Source: an uncultured Eubacteriales bacterium (GTDB lineage Bacteria > Bacillota > Clostridia > Christensenellales > CAG-917). Taken from it: DNA of 7,047 nucleotides. The position numbers were made by a program, and so were the translations under genes. Below the pieces are notes generated by a model. The model worked only from the letters and a program-made list of their open reading frames with translations, was not told the origin of the DNA and did no database searches. Below, piece after piece: positions 1 through 5,211 of this stretch. How positions within the stretch are numbered: position 1 is the stretch's first letter; each line of letters begins with the position of its first letter. The stretch lies in NCBI GenBank assembly GCA_900550855.1, contig URTQ01000082.1, positions 1 to 7,047 of the forward strand. Reading direction: 5' to 3'.

Positions 1-42
1 GCGGGGGACAACACTGACGCGATTGACTTCGTACAATCGCTA

Positions 43-62
43 GTTCGTTGCGAGCAACGAAC
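43..62. repeat. Perfect small palindrome (stem-loop)
   Basis: GTTCGTTG (43-50) and CAACGAAC (55-62) are exact reverse complements around a CGAG loop. No T-tract follows on either strand, so it does not look like an intrinsic terminator. Confidence 0.6.
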
Positions 63-114
63 GGTGGACGGGCTGTTGGCAATACAAATCGGATGAAAGC
101 CGTGCCACTTCGAC

Positions 115-146
115 TGCGTGGCGGTTTCGCAACAGAATGCCACGCA
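115..146. repeat. Inverted repeat, 8-bp arms
   Basis: TGCGTGGC (115-122) pairs perfectly with GCCACGCA (139-146) across a 16-nt loop. It lies in the gene-free left end, and its function is unknown. Confidence 0.5.
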
Positions 147-231
147 TTCTCGTACTGACCATCGTGCTTCGACGCTCGCTTTTCTCGCCGCCGTTGCGGC
201 TCGTGTTCCGTCTGCGAAAGGGCAGAGTAGT

Positions 232-349
232 TGTATAAGTACGCTTCGAATGAGTGCGCGTTAAAAGTCCGCTCTGCAAGTTCGCGGACGGCGGTTTTTA
301 CCTCGTCTTCGAAGTTGCATATTCCGTGTACGAGTAGGCTTCGAATAAG
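232..349. repeat. Imperfect direct repeat pair, 23 bp, 19/23 identical
   Basis: The copies lie at 232-254 and 327-349 and share the core GCTTCGAAT. They are offset by 95 bp, which is not a multiple of three, so they cannot be a protein repeat in one reading frame. This supports a DNA-level repeat or frameshifted, decayed sequence. Confidence 0.5.
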
Positions 350-363
350 TTTTCGTTTGGGGT

Positions 364-380
364 GTGGGGTATAACCCCAC
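364..380. other. Strong short hairpin downstream of the PRC-barrel gene
   Basis: GTGGGGT (364-370) and ACCCCAC (374-380) form a perfect 7-bp stem with an ATA loop. It lies 24 bp past the stop codon of the minus-strand PRC-barrel gene. No T-tract follows on the minus strand, so it is not a classic intrinsic terminator, but it could protect or define the 3' end of that mRNA. Confidence 0.4.
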
Positions 381-386
381 CCACAA

Positions 387-414
387 TTATTAATTATTCA
401 TTATTAATTATTCA
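387..414. repeat. 14-bp AT-rich tandem repeat, two exact copies
   Basis: TTATTAATTATTCA occurs at 387-400 and again at 401-414 with no mismatch. The second copy contains the stop codon (404-406) and final codons of the PRC-barrel gene, so the protein's last residues, MNN, are encoded by the repeat. Similar AT-rich intergenic repeats are, to my knowledge, common in gut anaerobe genomes (recollection, not checked). Confidence 0.8.
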
Positions 415-1333
415 TTGCTTTTGCAAGCAATACCAAGTCAACCAGTTTGCCGCAAAGGCGGGATTTTTCGACGAGAGAATCGTCGATAACCGTGCCTGCT
501 TTGGCTATAATCGTGCCTGCGTAGGACGTCAAATCGCCCGAAAGCACTCTGCCGAGCAAGAACGTATAATCGGATATTATTCTCGCTGGCGTGTGCGAAT
601 CGTCGTCGGTTTCGGGTGCGTCCAAAAGTTTGAGCGCATTGCTCGAAAACAGCGGCGAATCGTCCGTAGGTCTTTTCGCCATAGGCGCGTTGGTCACTTG
701 AACGGGCGTGAATTGCGCTTCGGTTTTCGTCTGTGGTGTATCTGTATTCGCCGTGTCTGCGGCAGATATAGCAACTACGGTCGTGGCGTTTGTATTTTTG
801 TTTTCTGTGATTCTAATCGGTTCTTTTTGCGCCGAATCGGCTTTTAGGGCAAACACCGTCGTTTCGTTTTCGGGGCGGGGGATAGTTTGCTTTTTCGCTT
901 TGCTTTGTTTTGCGGCTTTAAGCAAAATCACATCGCCCACGCACGCTACGTTTTGCGGCGAAAACTGTTCGGTTTCGGTGTAGAGTTTGGACACTTTTCC
1001 GCTTTTTGCAAAGTCCACTTTTGTGATTTTGCCTTTTAGAATACCGCTTTGCGTGTATACGTCCATACCGATAACGCCGCTTGAAAATGCGGTGAAGTCA
1101 ACGTCGCTTACACATCTCACGTTCGCGTCGTTTTGGATTATAAGCGCGTCGCAAAAGCACAAAACCTCGTCGATGGGCAACAGCGCGTCGCAGTCGTTTT
1201 TGCAAGACGAAACGACAAAATATGCAATACAGTTGCAACCTTGCGAAAAATATGCATTTTTTATGCGCCCGACGACTTTTGAATGCTCGCGTTCGATAAT
1301 CGGTTTGAATAAAAGAGAAGACAATTCAATCAT
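404..1333 (-). CDS. PRC-barrel domain protein with long linker and conserved C-terminal module
   Basis: A 309-aa soluble protein with no signal peptide or membrane segment. Two PRC-barrel-like modules are visible: residues 1-65 (KPIIEREHSKVVGRIKNAYF) and about 86-140 (GMDVYTQSGILKGKITKVDF, ending GDVILLK). A low-complexity linker of about 110 residues, rich in Thr, Ala, Lys and Asp, leads to a C-terminal module at 255-305 (LLGRVLSGDL, then AGTIIAKAGTVI and GKLVDLVLL). PRC-barrels are small beta-barrels found in RimM, photosynthetic reaction centre subunit H and YlmC/YmxH-type proteins; a specific role cannot be given. Six cysteines cluster at 33, 35, 44, 48, 59 and 61. I chose the ATG at 1333 over the GTG at 1342 because AGAGGTG lies 6 nt before the ATG and the GTG sits inside that ribosome binding site. 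The gene diverges from the amidase gene. Confidence 0.8.
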   Translation of the reverse strand: MIELSSLLFKPIIEREHSKVVGRIKNAYFSQGCNCIAYFVVSSCKNDCDALLPIDEVLCFCDALIIQNDANVRCVSDVDFTAFSSGVIGMDVYTQSGILKGKITKVDFAKSGKVSKLYTETEQFSPQNVACVGDVILLKAAKQSKAKKQTIPRPENETTVFALKADSAQKEPIRITENKNTNATTVVAISAADTANTDTPQTKTEAQFTPVQVTNAPMAKRPTDDSPLFSSNALKLLDAPETDDDSHTPARIISDYTFLLGRVLSGDLTSYAGTIIAKAGTVIDDSLVEKSRLCGKLVDLVLLAKAMNN

Positions 1334-1339
1334 AGTTTT

Positions 1340-1346
1340 CACCTCT
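1340..1346 (-). promoter_or_regulatory. Ribosome binding site deciding the PRC-barrel gene start
   Basis: On the minus strand AGAGGTG lies 6 nt upstream of the ATG at 1333. It overlaps the alternative GTG start (1342), which makes that GTG very unlikely. Confidence 0.8.
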
Positions 1347-1412
1347 TTTGACGGTATGCGAAAGTCGGATTTTTTATGCCCGAACGACGAAAAAAAGAGG
1401 GCGATAGAATAC

Positions 1413-1475
1413 GAAAAATTTGTCGCAAAAAGTCGAATTTGCGGTTAGAATACCGCTTTTTTCGACAAAATTTTC
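1413..1475. terminator. Large inverted repeat with bidirectional terminator-like hairpins
   Basis: The arms at 1413-1432 and 1456-1475 pair at 18 of 20 positions. Nested inside, GCGGT (1441-1445) and ACCGC (1452-1456) form a hairpin with loop TAGAAT followed by TTTTTT (1457-1462), which is a plus-strand intrinsic terminator shape. On the minus strand the outer stem GTCGAA/TTCGAC (1466-1461 with 1437-1432) is followed by TTTTT (1431-1427). It may therefore end transcription in both directions. It lies between two divergent genes, where a terminator is not expected, so an insulating or structural (cruciform) role is possible. Confidence 0.55.
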
Positions 1476-1514
1476 AATCAATGAAAAATACGTTTTGTAC
1501 GAGAAAAACAGGGG

Positions 1515-1570
1515 TTATCCACCGACTTGTCCACAATTTCGGGGCAAAATGTGGATAACTTTGTGGAAAA
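1515..1570. other. Cluster of four DnaA-box-like 9-mers in mirror symmetry; candidate oriC or DnaA-controlled site
   Basis: Against the consensus TTATCCACA, the boxes are TTATCCACC (1515-1523, plus, 8/9), TTGTCCACA (1527-1535, plus, 8/9), TGTGGATAA (1550-1558, minus, 9/9) and TGTGGAAAA (1562-1570, minus, 8/9). Each pair is offset by 12 bp, and the four boxes mirror exactly about position 1542.5. Clusters of this kind bind the initiator DnaA at bacterial origins, at titration sites and at DnaA-regulated promoters. The cluster lies in a 283-bp divergent intergenic region, with an AT-rich stretch and a large inverted repeat just to its left. Which role applies cannot be decided here, because dnaA, dnaN and rpmH are not in the window. 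Confidence 0.65.
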
Positions 1571-1616
1571 GGTGGTATTTTTATGCTTGTATGAATATGA
1601 TTTCTTTTGTAACTAT

Positions 1617-2342
1617 ATGCGAGTCGGATTTTGTCGAAACAACACCATAGAAAAAATTTTCACGATATGCGGAATTGCCGCATTGCTTGTCGTTTATTGT
1701 TTGGGCGCGCCGTTTGCCGTGCGCGCGATTAGGGGCGAAAAACCGAAAACTTTAACGGTTGTCGTTGACGCGGGACACGGCGGCGCGGACGGCGGCGTAA
1801 AAGGCAAAAACTCGGGCGTGGAAGAAAAAACCTTGAATCTAATCATTGCAAATTATCTCGGACAAATGCTCACCGCTTGCGGATTCAACGTCGTATACAC
1901 TCGCCGAAACGACGTTATGCACACGTTCGAGGGCGTGACGGACAACAAAAAACGCGCAGATATGTTTAAGCGAGGACAAATCGTGAACGACGCAAAACCT
2001 TGTCTTGTCGTGAGCATACATATGAATTTCTATTCGTTGCCGTCGAGGCGAGGCGCGCAAGTTTTCTATTCGAAGCAGAGCGAGGGCGGCAAAGAGTTGG
2101 CAACCGCGTTGCAAAACGCACTCAACAAAGAGATAAACGCCAAAGAAGGCGGCAGAGAATACAGCGCGCTTTGCGCCCAAAAATATCTTTTGGAATGTAG
2201 CCCCTATCCGTCCGCAATCGTGGAATGCGGATTTTTGAGCAATTACGCCGACGAAGTGAATCTTCAAAAAACCGAATATCAGGTTGCAATCGCCGCCGTG
2301 CTTTGCAACGCGATTTCGAGGTACGCATACGGCGTTGATTGA
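1617..2342 (+). CDS. cwlD: N-acetylmuramoyl-L-alanine amidase, CwlD-like (Amidase_3 family)
   Basis: A zinc amidase that cleaves the bond between N-acetylmuramic acid and the stem peptide of peptidoglycan. In spore formers CwlD helps make muramic-delta-lactam in the spore cortex; that specific role is inferred. With the ATG at 1617 the protein has 241 aa. A hydrophobic segment (about 13-33) acts as membrane anchor or uncleaved signal, and the catalytic domain covers about 45-238. Visible motifs are VVDAGHGG (zinc ligand His54), EEKTLNL (zinc ligand Glu70), SIHMN (zinc ligand His135) and VECGF (catalytic Glu203), so the active site is complete. The start is uncertain: no Shine-Dalgarno precedes 1617. 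An in-frame TTG at 1587 has AAGGTGG 11 nt upstream. A TTG at 1527 would place coding sequence through the DnaA boxes and adds residues unlike a leader peptide. Confidence 0.85.
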   Translation: MRVGFCRNNTIEKIFTICGIAALLVVYCLGAPFAVRAIRGEKPKTLTVVVDAGHGGADGGVKGKNSGVEEKTLNLIIANYLGQMLTACGFNVVYTRRNDVMHTFEGVTDNKKRADMFKRGQIVNDAKPCLVVSIHMNFYSLPSRRGAQVFYSKQSEGGKELATALQNALNKEINAKEGGREYSALCAQKYLLECSPYPSAIVECGFLSNYADEVNLQKTEYQVAIAAVLCNAISRYAYGVD

Positions 2343-2546
2343 GCGGTGAGTTTGATTATTCGCTACGGCATAAACCGCCATTGGCGTTTGTATGCGTATA
2401 AGGCACAGTGAATCGCAATTTTTAATTTGTTCGTATTGCGGATATAAACTGCGGATTTTTCTTAAAACGCGAGAGGCGAAACGTCCGATTTTCCCGCTTC
2501 GCGCGCGGATTTTACGCGCGTATAAGCGCGCTTGCGCGAAAAAACC
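2343..2546. other. Intergenic region with weak hairpins and a CG-alternating tract
   Basis: No gene is supported between the amidase and the next promoter. The short inverted repeats CGCC/GGCG (2376-2386) and CGCAAT/ATTGCG are too weak, or lack a T-tract, to be called terminators. The right end holds an alternating C/G tract described separately. Confidence 0.5.
2498..2540. repeat. Alternating CG tract with overlapping inverted repeats
   Basis: CGCGCG-type runs recur at about 2500-2507, 2515-2520, 2526-2531 and 2534-2538. TTCGCGC (2498-2504) pairs with GCGCGAA (2534-2540). The following run is A, not T, so it is not a plus-strand intrinsic terminator; on the minus strand the T-run comes before the stem. 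It sits directly upstream of the promoter at 2547. Confidence 0.5.
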
Positions 2547-2575
2547 TTGATTTATGTAGTTTTATCGTCTATAAT
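2547..2575 (+). promoter_or_regulatory. Housekeeping-sigma promoter for the 138-aa gene-radC-gltX operon
   Basis: A -35 element TTGATT (2547-2552) and a consensus -10 TATAAT (2570-2575) are separated by exactly 17 bp. The expected transcription start is about 2581-2584, which coincides with the ATG at 2584, so the transcript would have essentially no 5' leader. Confidence 0.75.
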
Positions 2576-2583
2576 AAGACATT

Positions 2584-3000
2584 ATGACAAACGCATTTGC
2601 TTTTCCGTGTCAAAAAATCCTCAAAAAGCATAGCGACGACGAGGAAATCGCGCTCATTTTGAAGGATATAGAAAACGCCAAACAGGGCGTTATGACCTTT
2701 TCCAAAGAAGTGAAAAAGTATATGCTTCAATTTATCCACGCGCGCTACGACGACAATCAAGAGGTTATGTCGCTCATAGAGGTGCTGAGGAAGTGGAGCA
2801 AGTACGAAACATTCAATTTTCTCGAAATCTTCCAACTGCAAGACGAGTGCTATTTCTGGTACGACTTCTTGCACGCATATGGCGCGTGGAAAGTGATAGG
2901 CAAAACGTACGGATTCAAGGACGAGGAAGAAGCGCTCACCGTGCTTGTCAGACTCGTAAAACTCGACGAAAGCGTTTTCAAGGCGTATCCTGAATTGTAA
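2584..3000 (+). CDS. Uncharacterised 138-aa protein, probably first gene of the radC-gltX operon
   Basis: I do not recognise this protein. It is 138 aa, has no signal peptide or membrane segment, and appears mainly helical and acidic with many aromatic residues, especially at 80-105 (ETFNFLEIFQLQDECYFWYD). The N-terminal half is rich in Lys and Glu (ILKKHSDDEEIALILKDIE). Codon choice matches the neighbouring genes, and it is the only long plus-strand frame over the interval, which supports it being real. The ATG at 2584 has no Shine-Dalgarno sequence and lies 8 bp after a consensus -10 box, so leaderless translation is likely. Its stop is 2 bp before the radC start, suggesting co-transcription and perhaps translational coupling. 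It could be a small regulatory or adaptor protein, but nothing in the sequence shows this. Confidence 0.75.
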   Translation: MTNAFAFPCQKILKKHSDDEEIALILKDIENAKQGVMTFSKEVKKYMLQFIHARYDDNQEVMSLIEVLRKWSKYETFNFLEIFQLQDECYFWYDFLHAYGAWKVIGKTYGFKDEEEALTVLVRLVKLDESVFKAYPEL

Positions 3001-3002
3001 TT

Positions 3003-3737
3003 ATGAAAAACGTACACGACGGACATAGAGAAAGAGTGCGTGACAAAATACGCAAAGGCGGCTTGCCGTCTTTTCAGCAACACGAGGTTTTGGAATATTT
3101 GCTTTTCCCGTTCATTCCGAGAAAGGACACGAACGAGATTGCGCACGCGCTTATAGACAAATTTTCCTCGTTTGCGGGCGTATTGAACGCAAGCGAGCGC
3201 GATTTGAAATCCGTCAGCGGAATGACGGACAACGCCGCGTTGTTTTTGTCCAAACTGCCCGAGATTATGAAACTTTACGTCAACGGCGTCAACATCGACC
3301 TTGTTCGCGAGGATTTGTCGGGCAGAGGTAACGCGCGCAACTTCCTATGCGGTCAACTTTTCGGCTTGAATCAGGAACACGTTTGCGTTGCCGCCCTCGA
3401 CGCGCACAGCAGACTTATCAAATGTGAGATTATCGAGCAAGGAAGCGGCAACGCCGTGCTTTTCAGCGTCAGAAAAATCGTCGATTTCGCTTTGAGTTGC
3501 GGCGCAAGCAATTTGCGTTTGGCACACAATCATCCGAGCGGAAACACAAATCCGTCCGACGCGGATTGCGCTATGACGAAGGAATTGTATATCACGCTTG
3601 CAAACATCGGCATTACGCTTCAAGACCACATTATTTTCGGCGGAAGTCAATACTATTCGTTCGAGGAACATAACAAACTTAATGAAATTAAAAAATTGCA
3701 ACAACATCTAAAAGAAGGTACAGTTTACTATGTCTGA
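3003..3737 (+). CDS. radC: RadC family JAMM-domain protein
   Basis: A 244-aa member of the RadC (UPF0758) family. The N-terminal half (about 8-92) is the helix-hairpin-helix region, beginning DGHRERVRDKIRKGG and including RKDTNEIAHALIDKF and GVLNASERDLKSVSGM. The C-terminal half (about 105-225) is the JAMM/MPN+ metalloprotease-like domain. Its metal motif HxHx7Sx2D is intact in AHNHPSGNTNPSDAD: His175, His177, Ser185 and Asp188. Despite the name, a DNA-repair role is not established for the family and the biochemical function is unknown. Length is slightly above the usual 220-230 aa because of a Lys/Gln-rich tail. No clear ribosome binding site precedes the ATG, so translation may be coupled to the gene 2 bp upstream. 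Its end overlaps the gltX start by 8 bp. Confidence 0.92.
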   Translation: MKNVHDGHRERVRDKIRKGGLPSFQQHEVLEYLLFPFIPRKDTNEIAHALIDKFSSFAGVLNASERDLKSVSGMTDNAALFLSKLPEIMKLYVNGVNIDLVREDLSGRGNARNFLCGQLFGLNQEHVCVAALDAHSRLIKCEIIEQGSGNAVLFSVRKIVDFALSCGASNLRLAHNHPSGNTNPSDADCAMTKELYITLANIGITLQDHIIFGGSQYYSFEEHNKLNEIKKLQQHLKEGTVYYV

Positions 3738-5178
3738 AACAGTCAGAACAAGATTCGCCCCGTCACCGACGGGATTTATGCACATCGGCAACTTGCGTAC
3801 GGGCTTGTACGCATTCCTTTTCGCGCGTAAAAACGGCGGAAAGTTTATTCTTCGCATCGAGGATACCGACCAAGAACGCAAGGTCGAAGGCGCGGTGGAA
3901 ATGGTGTATCGCACCCTCGCAACCGCAGGTATAACCTACGACGAAGGTCCGGACAAAGACGGCGGCTACGGTCCGTATATCCAAACCGAAAGAATGGGAC
4001 TTTACAAGCAATACGCCGAAAAACTCGTCGAACTCGGCGGCGCGTACTATTGCTTCTGCGACAAGGAAAGACTCGAAAGCCTCAAAGACGCAAACGGCGT
4101 TCACACCTACGACAAGCATTGCCGTAATCTTTCAAAGGAAGAAGTGCAAAGACGTATTGCCGCAGGCGAACCGTACGTTATCCGTCAAAAAGTTCCCGAG
4201 GGCGTCGTGTCCAGTTACACGGATATGGTTTTTGGTGAAATCAGCGTTGACAGCGCGGACATCGAAGACGGCGTTCTTCTCAAAAGCGACGGGCTTCCCA
4301 CCTACAACTTCGCAAACGTCGTCGACGACCACCTTATGGGCATAACCCACGTCATCAGAGGCACGGAATATCTCAGTTCCACCCCCAAATACAACCTCAT
4401 TTACGACGCGTTCGGATGGGAAAGACCCAAGTATATGCACTTGCCGCCCATTATGAAAGACGCAACGAGAAAACTCTCGAAGCGTTTCGGCGACGCAAAC
4501 TTCGAGGACTTCATCGCAAAGGGATATTTGCCCGAAGCGGTCGTCAACTACATCGCGCTTTTGGGTTGGTGCCCGAAAGACAACAGAGAGAAAATGACGA
4601 TGGAAGAGATGATCGAAGCGTTCGACGTGGACGGCATTTCGCACAGCAGTTCCATCTTCGACGAGGCGAAAATGCGTTGGCTCAACGGCGAGTACCTCAA
4701 AGCGATGAGCGCAGAGGATTTCGAAAAAGTCGCTACGCCGTGGATTGAAAAAGCAATCGAGGGCAAAGATTACGACGTAAAAGAACTCGCTTCGCTTATG
4801 CAAACCAGAGTGGATATTTTGAGCGAAATCCCCGAAAAACTCGCATTCCTCAACGAGTTCGGCGATTACGACCTCGCTATGTACGAACATCAAAAGATGA
4901 AAGTCACGAAGGAAGTCGCGCTCAAAGCGGTTGAAGTCGCAATCGACGCGCTCAAAGATTTCGAGGACTGGAACGCGGACGCAATCAAGGAACAAATCAA
5001 AACTTGCGCAGAGCAAGCGGGTATGAAAGGCGGACAGGTTATGTTCTGTATGCGCGTCGCGCTCACGGGCGCACCCGTAACCCCCGGCGGCGCAATCGAA
5101 ATGGCTATGGTTCTCAAAAAGGACGAAACCTTGCGCCGTTTGAAATATTCCTTGCAACTTCTCAAAAACGCGCAATAA
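3730..5178 (+). CDS. gltX: Glutamyl-tRNA synthetase (GluRS)
   Basis: A class I aminoacyl-tRNA synthetase that charges tRNA-Glu with glutamate in the cytoplasm, using ATP. It has 482 aa, normal for bacterial GluRS. The Rossmann fold opens with RFAPSPTGFMHIGNLRTG, giving the HIGH signature as HIGN (18-21), followed by LRIEDTDQER. A zinc-binding-type insert carries CFC (108-110) and HC (130-131). The KMSKS loop is KLSKR (249-252 region), preceded by YMHLPPIM. The C-terminal anticodon-binding helical domain includes FDEAKMRWLNGEYL and ends LRRLKYSLQLLKN. The ATG at 3730 is supported by GAAGG (3714-3718), 11 nt upstream inside radC, and the 8-bp overlap suggests coupled translation. Many Clostridia use a non-discriminating GluRS with GatCAB to make Gln-tRNA; that cannot be judged from this sequence. 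Confidence 0.97.
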   Translation: MSETVRTRFAPSPTGFMHIGNLRTGLYAFLFARKNGGKFILRIEDTDQERKVEGAVEMVYRTLATAGITYDEGPDKDGGYGPYIQTERMGLYKQYAEKLVELGGAYYCFCDKERLESLKDANGVHTYDKHCRNLSKEEVQRRIAAGEPYVIRQKVPEGVVSSYTDMVFGEISVDSADIEDGVLLKSDGLPTYNFANVVDDHLMGITHVIRGTEYLSSTPKYNLIYDAFGWERPKYMHLPPIMKDATRKLSKRFGDANFEDFIAKGYLPEAVVNYIALLGWCPKDNREKMTMEEMIEAFDVDGISHSSSIFDEAKMRWLNGEYLKAMSAEDFEKVATPWIEKAIEGKDYDVKELASLMQTRVDILSEIPEKLAFLNEFGDYDLAMYEHQKMKVTKEVALKAVEVAIDALKDFEDWNADAIKEQIKTCAEQAGMKGGQVMFCMRVALTGAPVTPGGAIEMAMVLKKDETLRRLKYSLQLLKNAQ

Positions 5179-5193
5179 TTTGCGGTTTTGACT

Positions 5194-5199
5194 TATAAA
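5194..5199 (+). promoter_or_regulatory. Possible -10 element upstream of the protease gene
   Basis: TATAAA lies in the 33-bp gap after gltX and 12 bp before the protease ATG. No -35 box is found at the right distance: the nearby TTGACT (5188-5193) abuts it. The call is weak, and read-through from gltX is equally possible. Confidence 0.25.
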
Positions 5200-5211
5200 A
5201 GACACGAACGT

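Larger units (their letters stand above)
1..383. other. Stretch with no convincing gene; possible dispersed repeat or decayed sequence
   Basis: I see no supportable gene here. On the minus strand one frame stays open from 397 to base 1 (about 132 codons), but it has no ATG or GTG start and no ribosome binding site, and turns arginine- and proline-rich. Part of it (about 210-345) reads like a helical protein segment, so a decayed gene fragment is possible. A second minus frame is also open (ATG at 279 down to 40) and is arginine-rich, as expected from GC-rich non-coding DNA. The stretch contains short palindromes and a 23-bp imperfect direct repeat that is out of frame between copies. I infer a non-coding, possibly dispersed intergenic repeat. 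Confidence 0.5.

Noticed and set aside
267..300. Hairpin GTCCGC/GCGGAC followed by GGCGGTTTTT as a plus-strand terminator
   Set aside because: The stem is only 6 bp with an 11-nt loop, and five bases separate it from the T-run. There is no plus-strand gene upstream in the window to terminate.
362..847. Plus-strand open frame (161 codons) opposite the PRC-barrel gene
   Set aside because: It begins in the AT-rich repeat with a GTG, has no family features and is Arg-rich. The minus-strand gene has a good ribosome binding site and recognisable domains.
1527..1616. Amidase coding sequence extended to a TTG at 1527
   Set aside because: The extension would code across the DnaA boxes, gives residues unlike a signal or anchor, and has no ribosome binding site. 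Starts at 1617 or 1587 fit the family better.
1376..1650. Two short plus-strand frames in the divergent intergenic region (1376-1558 and 1420-1650)
   Set aside because: Both run through the inverted repeat and DnaA boxes, are Lys/Arg-rich and lack domains or clear ribosome binding sites. They are more simply non-coding.
4132..5205. Long minus-strand open frame (357 codons) opposite gltX
   Set aside because: It lies entirely antisense to a clear GluRS with intact motifs. Its translation is rich in Phe, His, Arg and Val with no recognisable domain, as expected from the codon bias of the sense gene.
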